A DNA stretch of 64,000 bases from Trichaptum fuscoviolaceum (taxonomy: Eukaryota; Basidiomycota; Agaricomycetes; Hymenochaetales; Trichaptaceae), in NCBI GenBank assembly GCA_910574455.1, contig CAJSYZ010000008.1, positions 4,299,152 to 4,363,151 of the forward strand, read 5' to 3'. The notes under the pieces were generated by a model that saw only the letters and a program-made list of their open reading frames with translations, had not been told where the DNA came from and did not search any database. A program made the translations under genes and the position numbers. Shown piece after piece: positions 9,723 through 18,012 of the stretch (position 1 is the stretch's first letter; each line of letters opens with the position of its first letter).

Positions 9723-10275
9723 TGTTACGTTCACGGCTTCGGAAGACTTATCACGGAAATGATAAGTGACAAAAGCGTTGTTTGTGAACAAACAAGTGGT
9801 GAGATAAGAGTGGGCGCTTTAACGAGGCTCTCTTAAGCTCGGAAGTCGTGGGTGAACAGAGTCTTTGGCACGATGGTGTGAAAGACTATAGGAGGATTGA
9901 CTTAAGTGTCATCCGAAGGCCTATGTACAGGGGTTTATATACTACAGAGGGAGAAACATAAATAGAACACACTTCTGGGGCTAGCTGGGGCTAACTGGGG
10001 CTAACTGGGGCTAACTGGGGCTAACTGGGGCTAACTGGGGCTAACTGTGAAACAGGGGAAATGGGGCTAACTGGGGCTACGTAGGGCTAACTGGGGCTAT
10101 GGTAAAGCGAAGGGGCAATGTAAACAAAGAGGCAGTAAAAGGGCTACCTGGGGCACCGAAGGTTAAAGGTAAAAAGGTTAAATGGTAAAGTCCGAGGGAC
10201 AAAGGTAAGCGTAGCCTAATCGGGTTACGTGAGGTAAACAAAGGTAAACATGGTCCGTATGCTTGATGCATAACA
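9723..10275 (-). repeat. Element C 3' LTR (left copy)
   Basis: 553 bp, matching 26689-27241 with one G/C difference (GTGA(G/C)ATAAG). It contains a tandem array of seven GGGGCTA units in about 10 bp steps (9974-10043) plus further dispersed copies to about 10098. In element sense it starts TGTTATGC and ends CGTAACA. Confidence 0.95.
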
Positions 10276-10471
10276 GTACCCTGTTTCTAAGCTTGAAATT
10301 CCGTAGTAGCAAGACATTGCGAATGCGAGAATTTCAAAGACAAATACAATGCTTATAGGATCAAGTTAAGATCAATAATGGATGAAGCATGAGAGAGATA
10401 GAGATAGAAATCGAATGCTATAGGGTCAAATTAAGACCAATAATAAGAAAAGCAAACGAATAAGTAGACCA
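10276..10471 (-). other. Gap between last element C ORF and its 3' LTR
   Basis: About 200 AT-rich bp. On the - strand it ends in a purine-rich tract (AGAAACAGGG) next to the LTR at 10276-10290, a weak polypurine tract candidate. Confidence 0.45.
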
Positions 10472-11373
10472 TCAAGAGAAATGAAAATCGGAAGGTAAGG
10501 CTGCTGCAATAGCAAGCCAGTCTATGCCGGGTTGGGGGTCAGGTCGATGGAGTGGAGGAGAGGGATGTTCATTTGGTCGAGGTGTATGTACAACATAAGG
10601 GGGTGAAACCGGGGTTGGAGGTTGCTGAGGCTCTGAAGGCTGTTGAGGCGCGTTCTGAACATCAAACTCGTTCCGTTTTGCTGGATCAAAGATAGGCATG
10701 TTCTCTTGATCATGGTAGGCAGTGGGAAACTCGGGTGGGGGTAGAGCAATCGGTGATGGGGGAGGGAGGGGTACCGGGTCGACAAGTCGAGGAGGTCCTT
10801 CAAGGTGTCCATCGTCTAGAGTGTAAGCCAGTAAACGTTCAAATTCATACTCCGTGAACTCATCAGCTAATTGTCCCATCATCACTTGATTCAGTCGACG
10901 AATGATCACTTGAACGAAGCGAAAGTTGAATCGCTTATGTCCGCCGCGATGCTGATCAATGTAGTCTTGCAGTTGGGCGAGCAGTTCATGCATGACATTG
11001 AGAGTGTAGACTGAGTGGTGGAAGGGGCGCTGAGTCGAGTCGAGGACATATGGTAAGAGTCCGCTGTGGAGGAGTGTGGCTGAGTACTGTTGACGAGTGG
11101 GTTCCGTGAGGGTAAACACCTGATTGGGGAGGAGGGATTCGGTAGGGCAACGAGGAGGAGGAGGACTATTCTCCTTCGCGAGGGTTCCGCGCCGGGTTCG
11201 GATGGGCGGCATGGTGAAGGGGACAGTACAAGCAGCACTCACAAGTACAGAAGGGGTCTCCTGGGTAGGGTGCGAAGTGAGCGTGCAAAGATCCCTTGTG
11301 GCGAATTCTCCGGGTGATGTAGGGCGTGTACGGAAGGTCAAGGACGATTTTGAGACCGAGTAAGAGAGGGGGG
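10472..11373 (-). CDS. Element C accessory ORF iii, downstream part
   Basis: About 300 codons ending at a stop at 10472, 197 bp from the 3' LTR. An internal ATG at 11212 would start a 246-residue protein (MPPIRTRRGTLAKENS). The middle is helical (VYTLNVMHELLAQLQDYIDQ, then FVQVIIRRLNQVMMGQLADE); the C-terminus is proline-rich with a final hydrophobic PGIDWLAIAAALPSDFHFS. Joined with the upstream part it would exceed 600 residues. Same strand as gag and pol. Function unknown. Confidence 0.5.
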
Positions 11374-11667
11374 TGTTAGAATGAGTCACTCGGAGTCATA
11401 TGATGAACTGATTCATTAGATAGACCCGGTGATCTGACTGATTGTGACTAGGACAATAGTTGTACTGCGCAGCATGTATGAGTCGTGTACGCAGCATGGT
11501 CTGTGCATTGTTCCATAGTGTTCTATGTGTTTCTCTCTATTGTTCTCTGTACAGTATATAAGTAGAGCGTATAGGCTCAGGAATATCATCAAGTTATCAG
11601 TCCCCTCGAACTGTGTGTTCATCTGTGCTATTGCCGCTACCTTCAGATCTCTTCGTGACTTCTATTA
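11374..11667 (+). repeat. Element E 5' LTR
   Basis: 294 bp, TGTTAGAATG...TTCTATTA, apparently identical to 16007-16300. It contains the TATA box at 11555-11562. Confidence 0.95.
11555..11562 (+). promoter_or_regulatory. TATA box of element E
   Basis: TATATAAG in the 5' LTR, about 105 bp before the LTR end and 160 bp before the gag-pol start. The same sequence recurs in the 3' LTR. Confidence 0.6.
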
Positions 11668-11678
11668 GGTTATGAGCC
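11668..11678 (+). other. Element E primer-binding site
   Basis: GGTTATGAGCC directly follows the 5' LTR and matches the complement of the initiator tRNA-Met anticodon stem-loop. The next bases TTGC extend the identity with element D to 15 nt. Confidence 0.78.
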
Positions 11679-11715
11679 TTGCTGGCTCTGACTAGCGCGC
11701 TACTGGGACTATCCA

Positions 11716-14700
11716 TTGTTTATGCTCACGAGAGCTAACACACCACACATCCTATCTATCGATCCTGACATCCGTCTCTGGCGAGTCTACAGTTACATTC
11801 ACGAACGTCGAACGCGATATCGAGCGCATATCAGCCGTAACAAGACTTGGTACTTCTCTGCTTACTCTCTCATCGCACCTGACGACCCACCATTCAACGC
11901 ACCCACTGTTGTTGTCGAGAGACCAGTTATGACAACCAACGTCAACAAGAACTTTGACTCTGTCGACAAACTTGCAAATGATGCTGGCAACTATCGTATC
12001 TGGATCGCCCGCATCAAGGGAGCCATCAAAGCTTCTCGAGGCCGCGCGCTGATCACCGCGGCACCTGATGCTGAATCTATGACACTCAATGACGAGATTG
12101 TCAATGCTATATGCGGCAAGTTACCCAACTCCATCTACACCAAAGTCATGCATTTGGACAATACTCACGAACTCCTTGCTGCACTCGATCGCGATTACAA
12201 CGTTGTGACGCACACTGTCGAAGCCGTCACCGAAGCGCAGCTCTACACGCTCAAATGCACCAATGACCGCGACATCAATGGTCATCTGGACAAGATGCTT
12301 GAGGTTCGGGACAAGATTGCCGAGTTCGGACGACAGATTACCGACGAAACGTTTATCAACGCTATCTCCGCATCGATCCCCGAGGCTTACCGTGACGTTA
12401 TCGCTATCACCAAGCAGAGCATCGATCAGTCGAACCAATCGACAGGCACACAGATCAACGCTCTCCGTGCTGCTCTCGCTTTGGTACCAGATTTCCCCGC
12501 AGCGAACCTTCCAGCTTTCGAGCCTCGTTTCCTTACGTCCACCGAAGTCATTAACGCCTTACGCCAGAAGGCCGCCTCAAAAGCCGCCGTCTCCGGCACG
12601 ACGCGCAAGCACGATCGCCAGGAGAAGGAGAAGGAGGAGCAGGCGAACTGGGTGAAGGGCAAGGGCGGAAAGAAGGACTGGGGCAAGGGTAAAGGGAAGA
12701 AGGGCTGGGGTAAGGGCAAGCGGAACGACGACAGTAAGGGCAAATCCGAGGATCGGAAATGCTATAACTGTCAGGGCTACGGACACTACTCGAAGCAGTG
12801 CCCATCTCCGAAGCGGAAGCAGAAGGACAGCGCCAATGAGGCCAAGGGCGAGGGCAGTAAGCCCGCGGAGAAGGCCCAGACGGCCAAGATCGAGGAAGTC
12901 GTCGCAACGGCTATGCCCGCCGATGCATGGATGGCGACTACCCCTGAGACCGTATTTGCTATTGACGTCTTTGACACAGGCGCCACCATTCACGTCACTC
13001 CGGACCAGAACCGTCTTTACAACGTAAAGAAGACGGAGCCATTTGCTATTCGCACCGCTAACGGTAACTACGTGCACACCACCATCAAGGGCGATATGGA
13101 CATTAAGGTCCCACATGGCAACCGGTTCAACACCATTAAGATAAGTGACGTGCGCTGCAACCCGAGTTTCACATCTACGCTGATCTCTCCCAACAAACTC
13201 GATGAGAAACGTTACACTCTCCTATTTGAGGATGGGAAGCTCTTCATTCGTGATCCGAAGAAGAAGCTCATCGGGATCATCGCCAAGCGCAATGGTGTCT
13301 ATGCGGCGAACTGGGCGAATATGGCGACTACCGACGATGCCAACACGTGGCAGATGCTATCTCTTTACGACTTGCACGTGCGTCTTGGGCATGTCAATTA
13401 TGCCTATATCAAGAAGATGGCCAGCTCTGGTAAGCTGAAAGGATTACGTCTTGATCCTAACCATCAGGAGGAGCGGAGCTGTGTTACATGTGCCGTCTCC
13501 AAGATCCGTCGCACCGTCATCCCGCCTCAGCGGACGAGCCCTACCGCGCCAAAGTATGGCGATCATGTTCACATGGACATCTGGGGTCCCGCCAAGGTAC
13601 AGACACCGTCACACGGGCGGTACGCGCTTACAATTGTCGATGACGCGACTCGATGGTGCCATATGTTTGTTATGCCGAACAAATCAGATGCTTTATCGCA
13701 GTACGTCAAATTCCAGACTTGGTTACAGACTCAATACGGTATTACTGTCAAGGTCTTGCAGTCGGACAACGACGGAGCTTTTTTGTCGAAGGATTTTGAC
13801 GAGTACTTGGCGAAGAACGGCACTGATCGGCGACTTACGGTACATGACACACCGGCACACAACGGAGTTGCGGAACGGGTTCATGGCACGATTTTCCAGA
13901 TCGTTCGTACTAACTTGGCTAGTGCTCGCCTGCCCACCAACCTCTGGGGCGAGGCTCTCACGTATGCACTTTACGTCTACAATCGAACCCCGCACTCTGG
14001 TCTTCAGTTTCGGTCACCATTCGAGGCACGCTATGGCACGCCGCCGGACCTTACGTCGATTTATCCGTTTGGTCAACAATGCGTTGTACGTCTTGAATCT
14101 GCCGATAAGTTAACTGAACGTGGTGTACAGTGTCGCTGGCTTGCTCCGGATGAACCTTCTAATGGCTATCGCGTTTATTGGCCATCGCGTAAGGTGTCAA
14201 CCGAGCGCAACATTCGGATGATCTTCGGCGTTGAGGAGGAGAATAGTAACGATCCGCCTCAGGACATCGACATCGGTCCAGAACGCGAAGACAACACCTC
14301 AGATCAGCCAGCCAGTGACACCACCACCAGGCCGAAGCGCCAGACCAAAGCGCCAGAACGACTTACGTACATGGCCGAGGAGACTGCCGAGGCATGGCTA
14401 GCCTCAGGAGGAGACCCTCTCGGCGACCCGATCACTATCTTTGAGGTCAACAAGCGACCGGATGCGGACCAATGGTATGCAGCTATGGAAGTTGAAATTA
14501 ACTCGCTTCTTAAGCATAAGACATGGGAATACGTCACTCCCCCGCACGGCGCCAACCTCACGGGATTGAAGTTTGTCTATCGGACGAAGCGTCGGACTGA
14601 CGGCAGCATTGATAAGTACAAAGCGAGACTTGTCGTACAGGGATTCACCCAGGTCGAAGGCATTGATTATTACGCTAACGACACTCGTGCTCCAGTTGCT

Positions 14701-15999
14701 CGTCTATCTACAATCCGCGGCATACTCGCATACGCCGCAACGCACGACTGGGAGATCCATCAGATTGATGTCAAGTCGGCATATCTGTACGGCGAACTCG
14801 ACTCAGACGAAGAAATCTATGCGCGCCCACCAGTCGGCTATACACTTCCAGGTATTAGGCCAGGACAGGTGATTCGTCTTATCAAAGCTCTCTATGGTCT
14901 TAAGCAGGCAGGTCGGCGATGGTACCAGGTTCTTTGCAAGATCCTTGAAGGCGCCGGACTTCGACGCACCGATAAGGAAGAAGCACTCTTCTATCGGCAT
15001 CACCCGGACGGCCACATCACTGTCACGGTATCATGGGTCGACGACTTGTTTCTTGCATCGAGCAAGCGAGGCAACTGCAACGAGCTGAAGAAGAAGATTG
15101 GCGAGAAGGTCGAGTACACTGACGGCGGGGAAGTCAGCTGGGCACTTGGTATGGAGATCAAGCGGAATAAGCCTACTCACGTTATCGCTATTCGCCAGCT
15201 CCCATACATCGAGACCATCATTACTCGATATGGCTTTGACGATGCCATGCCCATGAAGATTCCTGCGAAAACCTCTGTCCACCTCAGCGCCGACCAGGCT
15301 CCCCAGACTCAGGAGGAGCGCACTGATATGGAGAAACGACCGTTCCGAGCAGCCGTTGGAGCTTTACGCTACGCTGCTGACGTTTCGCGCCCTGACATCG
15401 CTTGGATCGTTGGGCAGCTCGCTCGCTATATGTCCAATCCTGGACCGACGCACTGGACAGCACTTAAGTGTGTGTTTCAGTACCTGAAGGCGACGAAGAA
15501 TAAGTGGTTGATGCTAGGAGGGAACGGGAAGGACGAGTTGGAAGGATTTTCGGACTCGGATGGAATGTCCACGGAAGGACGACGCCCTATCTCCGGCTAC
15601 ATATATCGGTTCGTCGATTCAGCTATTTCTTGGTCTTCTAAGCGACAAGAACTCGTCACGCTATCGACCGCTGAAGCCGAATACGTTGCGTTAACGTACG
15701 CCGGGAAGGAGGGTGTATGGCTAAGTGAGGTACTTGGCCAGGCACTAAATTTAGATCTCAAGCCATTTACGCTTCACTGCGACAACACGTCTGCGATCAA
15801 CATCGCATCGGACGACGTCTACCACGCACGCACGAAGCATATCGACATCTACTATCATTGGATACGCGATCAAGTGTCTTTGGGAAAGATACTAGTCAAG
15901 TATGTCGCTACAGATGACAACTTCGCTGACATCTTGACAAAGGCTCTGCCTGAGCCTAAGGTCAATCACTTCGTCGATGGTATCCGACTACGTGCTTGA
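11716..15999 (+). CDS. Element E Gag-Pol polyprotein (Ty1/copia)
   Basis: 1427-residue single ORF. Gag has a UBN2-like region (about 80-230), a lysine/glycine-rich linker and the zinc knuckle CYNCQGYGHYSKQC at 349-362. Protease DTGA begins at residue 420. GAG-pre-integrase (LGHVNYAYIKKM) is followed by integrase with the first catalytic Asp in HMDIWGPA (D621) and later SDNDGAF and HNGVAERVHGTI. Reverse transcriptase has YKARLVVQGFTQ, YGLKQAGRRWY and the catalytic WVDDL (D1109, D1110). RNase H has FSDSDGMS (D1280), STAEAEY and DNTSAI. The order PR-IN-RT-RH defines copia. No frameshift or stop was seen. Confidence 0.96.
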   Translation: MFMLTRANTPHILSIDPDIRLWRVYSYIHERRTRYRAHISRNKTWYFSAYSLIAPDDPPFNAPTVVVERPVMTTNVNKNFDSVDKLANDAGNYRIWIARIKGAIKASRGRALITAAPDAESMTLNDEIVNAICGKLPNSIYTKVMHLDNTHELLAALDRDYNVVTHTVEAVTEAQLYTLKCTNDRDINGHLDKMLEVRDKIAEFGRQITDETFINAISASIPEAYRDVIAITKQSIDQSNQSTGTQINALRAALALVPDFPAANLPAFEPRFLTSTEVINALRQKAASKAAVSGTTRKHDRQEKEKEEQANWVKGKGGKKDWGKGKGKKGWGKGKRNDDSKGKSEDRKCYNCQGYGHYSKQCPSPKRKQKDSANEAKGEGSKPAEKAQTAKIEEVVATAMPADAWMATTPETVFAIDVFDTGATIHVTPDQNRLYNVKKTEPFAIRTANGNYVHTTIKGDMDIKVPHGNRFNTIKISDVRCNPSFTSTLISPNKLDEKRYTLLFEDGKLFIRDPKKKLIGIIAKRNGVYAANWANMATTDDANTWQMLSLYDLHVRLGHVNYAYIKKMASSGKLKGLRLDPNHQEERSCVTCAVSKIRRTVIPPQRTSPTAPKYGDHVHMDIWGPAKVQTPSHGRYALTIVDDATRWCHMFVMPNKSDALSQYVKFQTWLQTQYGITVKVLQSDNDGAFLSKDFDEYLAKNGTDRRLTVHDTPAHNGVAERVHGTIFQIVRTNLASARLPTNLWGEALTYALYVYNRTPHSGLQFRSPFEARYGTPPDLTSIYPFGQQCVVRLESADKLTERGVQCRWLAPDEPSNGYRVYWPSRKVSTERNIRMIFGVEEENSNDPPQDIDIGPEREDNTSDQPASDTTTRPKRQTKAPERLTYMAEETAEAWLASGGDPLGDPITIFEVNKRPDADQWYAAMEVEINSLLKHKTWEYVTPPHGANLTGLKFVYRTKRRTDGSIDKYKARLVVQGFTQVEGIDYYANDTRAPVARLSTIRGILAYAATHDWEIHQIDVKSAYLYGELDSDEEIYARPPVGYTLPGIRPGQVIRLIKALYGLKQAGRRWYQVLCKILEGAGLRRTDKEEALFYRHHPDGHITVTVSWVDDLFLASSKRGNCNELKKKIGEKVEYTDGGEVSWALGMEIKRNKPTHVIAIRQLPYIETIITRYGFDDAMPMKIPAKTSVHLSADQAPQTQEERTDMEKRPFRAAVGALRYAADVSRPDIAWIVGQLARYMSNPGPTHWTALKCVFQYLKATKNKWLMLGGNGKDELEGFSDSDGMSTEGRRPISGYIYRFVDSAISWSSKRQELVTLSTAEAEYVALTYAGKEGVWLSEVLGQALNLDLKPFTLHCDNTSAINIASDDVYHARTKHIDIYYHWIRDQVSLGKILVKYVATDDNFADILTKALPEPKVNHFVDGIRLRA

Positions 16000-16006
16000 G
16001 GAGGAG

Positions 16007-16300
16007 TGTTAGAATGAGTCACTCGGAGTCATATGATGAACTGATTCATTAGATAGACCCGGTGATCTGACTGATTGTGACTAGGACAATAGTTGTACTG
16101 CGCAGCATGTATGAGTCGTGTACGCAGCATGGTCTGTGCATTGTTCCATAGTGTTCTATGTGTTTCTCTCTATTGTTCTCTGTACAGTATATAAGTAGAG
16201 CGTATAGGCTCAGGAATATCATCAAGTTATCAGTCCCCTCGAACTGTGTGTTCATCTGTGCTATTGCCGCTACCTTCAGATCTCTTCGTGACTTCTATTA
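16007..16300 (+). repeat. Element E 3' LTR
   Basis: 294 bp copy of 11374-11667. It starts 7 bp after the gag-pol stop, directly after the purine tract. Confidence 0.95.
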
Positions 16301-17246
16301 GGGGGGCGTGCTCTGGGTTGAAGAAAGTGTGCCTAAGCACTAACCTCACGAGTTCCGGGAAGGGTGAGCAACGTCGAAGTCGCTCAACGTTAACGTGGGG
16401 GGTGAGCTTCGGATCGAACAGATAGTGTTGTACCAAATCAACAGGACCGAGAGGGCCGTACTGGGGGTGAGTGGGGCGAGGGCTTGGTGGAGGTGAGGGG
16501 TACTGGAGGGGTCCGGTGACAGTGTTGTGTCGGAGGAGGTAAGTGGTGGGCCAGTCGTCGGCGTTCCAACCGGGTTCGTCGGCCGGGAGGGACCAAAGAT
16601 TGGAACCGAATTCCGAGTCGGCTGGTCCAGGCTGGAGTTCTTCTTCTTCTTCTTCGTCAAGGAAATCAAATTTTAAGGGGGAGGGATAGAAAAAGGGGGC
16701 AGTGGCTGCGAGACGTTGTTCAGGTGTTTCGGAAGGCGGTAGTTGATAAGTTGGGATGGGAGTGTTAAAATTGAAAGGCATAGAAGGTAAAGGAATAGTT
16801 CTGGGTCTGGGGGTAGGTGGGGGATTAAACAAGGTTTGTCTGGTTGAGGTGGGACTGTTGTAAAAATATGGGAAATACGGATGCGAACGAAAATCGGGGG
16901 TTACTGTCGGCGTCGTCGTAGTCGGTTGAGGAAGAGGAGGAGGAGGGTGAGTCGGAGTCGGTGGAGGCGTTGACAAGTGTGTCGTCGCTGTAATTCGTAG
17001 TGGTGAAGGTAAAGGGGGTGCTGGTTGCCAGAGGGGGGGAGAAGATGTCCCGGGGGTTGACTGTCGTTGGGATGGGGCTAGGATTTGGAGAAAAGGGTTC
17101 GAGGTCTGGCAGGGAGTTGATAGGACTGGGTGCCGGAGGTGGTGGAGTCTGCTGGGATTCCAGGGGGGTGCTAGAGGCGAGAGGTTGCTCTTGCTTGTGG
17201 TTACGAAGTTTTTCGATGGTGATTTTATAGAACTCGAGGAGTGCAT
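16301..17246 (-). CDS. Element C accessory ORF iii, upstream part
   Basis: Proline-rich frame with a poly-glutamate patch (FDFLDEEEEEELQPG) and a more ordered end (VDLVQHYLFDPKLTPHVNVE...ELVRLVLRHTFFNPEH). It runs into the E insertion at 16301. Removing E and one six-G copy joins it in frame to the ORF at 11373-10472, which begins PLSYSVSKSSLTF. The first third overlaps accessory ORF ii in another frame and may not be coding. No recognisable domain. Confidence 0.5.
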
Positions 17247-17517
17247 ACAGCTGGAGTGCGTATCTCACTTTGGTCGGACCGGGGGCGTTTCGGATGCGGT
17301 TATTGATGTCTGGGATGAGTATGTCCAATGGTTTCTTATCAGGATGATCGTCCTTAAACACAAAATAGAACAGATGAGAATTGAGAATAATCTGTTCGTC
17401 ATGCGATGACTGATTCGCTATCACTTGGAGTTCCGTCAGCTGGCGTTCCACTAAGCTGGAAATGAGAGGTGGGATCGACTCCTGTGATGAAGAACTCATT
17501 ATTCGGCCCGAGGCCAA
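16825..17517 (-). CDS. Element C accessory ORF ii (unknown, acidic/serine-rich)
   Basis: 230 codons. A predicted helical N-terminal half (VRYALQLYALLEFYKITIEK at about residues 84-103) is followed by a proline-rich linker and an acidic serine run (DSDSPSSSSSSTDYDDADS). It ends shortly after a T-run near 16870, beyond which the same composition continues in the frame of accessory ORF iii, so the two were probably joined. Same strand as pol, in the env position of element C. Family unknown. Confidence 0.5.
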   Translation of the reverse strand: MASGRIMSSSSQESIPPLISSLVERQLTELQVIANQSSHDEQIILNSHLFYFVFKDDHPDKKPLDILIPDINNRIRNAPGPTKVRYALQLYALLEFYKITIEKLRNHKQEQPLASSTPLESQQTPPPPAPSPINSLPDLEPFSPNPSPIPTTVNPRDIFSPPLATSTPFTFTTTNYSDDTLVNASTDSDSPSSSSSSTDYDDADSNPRFSFASVFPIFLQQSHLNQTNLV

Positions 17518-17749
17518 CGTAAATATGAGTGCTTCGTCCTAGATAGTGTAGTTCTAGATCGTGTATCCAGAAGGTGGTAGGTCGGCGTTCTGGGAAGATG
17601 TACCAGATGAGAAAGAGATGGAAGAGTCGGAAAGAGGTGCGTGTGATGATAGGGTGGATTTGTAAATGAGCTATCCAGATGAGAAGTCGGATAATGTCAT
17701 AGAAGGTGTGCATGAGAATGGGGAGAAAGTGGGGTGGCTTCTGGTGCAT
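17399..17749 (-). CDS. Element C accessory ORF i (unknown)
   Basis: 116-codon frame starting about 260 bp after the pol stop on the same strand. It has a hydrophobic aromatic stretch (RLFHLFLIWYIFPERRP) near its middle, then THIYVGLGPNNEFFITG. It overlaps accessory ORF ii in another frame. The order of frames suggests one longer product interrupted by a frameshift or spliced. No family recognised. The hydrophobic stretch could be a membrane segment, but a single one is not evidence for an envelope protein. Confidence 0.4.
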   Translation of the reverse strand: MHQKPPHFLPILMHTFYDIIRLLIWIAHLQIHPIITRTSFRLFHLFLIWYIFPERRPTTFWIHDLELHYLGRSTHIYVGLGPNNEFFITGVDPTSHFQLSGTPADGTPSDSESVIA

Positions 17750-18012
17750 TTATACGAAGTTTCTAGTTGATCAGGTGGTCGTTGAATCAGTAGAAAGCTT
17801 CTGGGGCAGAGTGGGGCATGTTGGTTCTTCGATATCAAACTTCGGGGGCAAGAAGTCTTGTTATCTAGCCGCAGTGGGGCAAGAAGTCTGAGGAGGGGGC
17901 TAAGAAGTTGTGCTTGTAGGTCCAAGGTGTCCAAATCGGGTTACGTGTGGCGTAAATTCTGCCTAATGGGGTTACGAGTGGCGCGTTGTGTGTCCAAGTT
18001 GTCCAAATCGGG
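17750..18012 (-). other. Gap between element C pol and accessory ORFs
   Basis: About 260 bp. It holds short near-repeats of GTGTCCAA(A/G)...ATCGGG(T/C)TAC (about 17925-18015), resembling a CTAATCGGGTTACG segment of the C LTR. No convincing frame beyond an 87-codon ORF (17671-17934). Confidence 0.4.

Larger units (their letters stand above)
11374..16300 (+). mobile_element. Element E: intact Ty1/copia retrotransposon
   Basis: 4927 bp, inserted in an accessory ORF of element C. The LTRs of 294 bp (11374-11667 and 16007-16300) look identical by eye. One uninterrupted gag-pol ORF, a TATA box, a tRNA-type PBS and a purine tract (GAGGAGGAG, 15998-16006) are all present, so E is the youngest insertion of the nest and possibly active. 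Both flanks are six-G runs (11368-11373, 16301-16306). Frame continuity of the split ORF fits a six-base duplication, whereas five is usual for copia. Confidence 0.96.

Noticed and set aside
10020..10100. GGGGCTAA repeats read as interstitial telomeric sequence
   Set aside because: The unit is 10 bp (GGGGCTAACT), present identically in both C LTRs, and is part of the LTR itself.
17399..17749. Envelope glycoprotein in element C
   Set aside because: Only one hydrophobic stretch, no signal peptide, fusion peptide or glycosylation pattern; position alone is not evidence.
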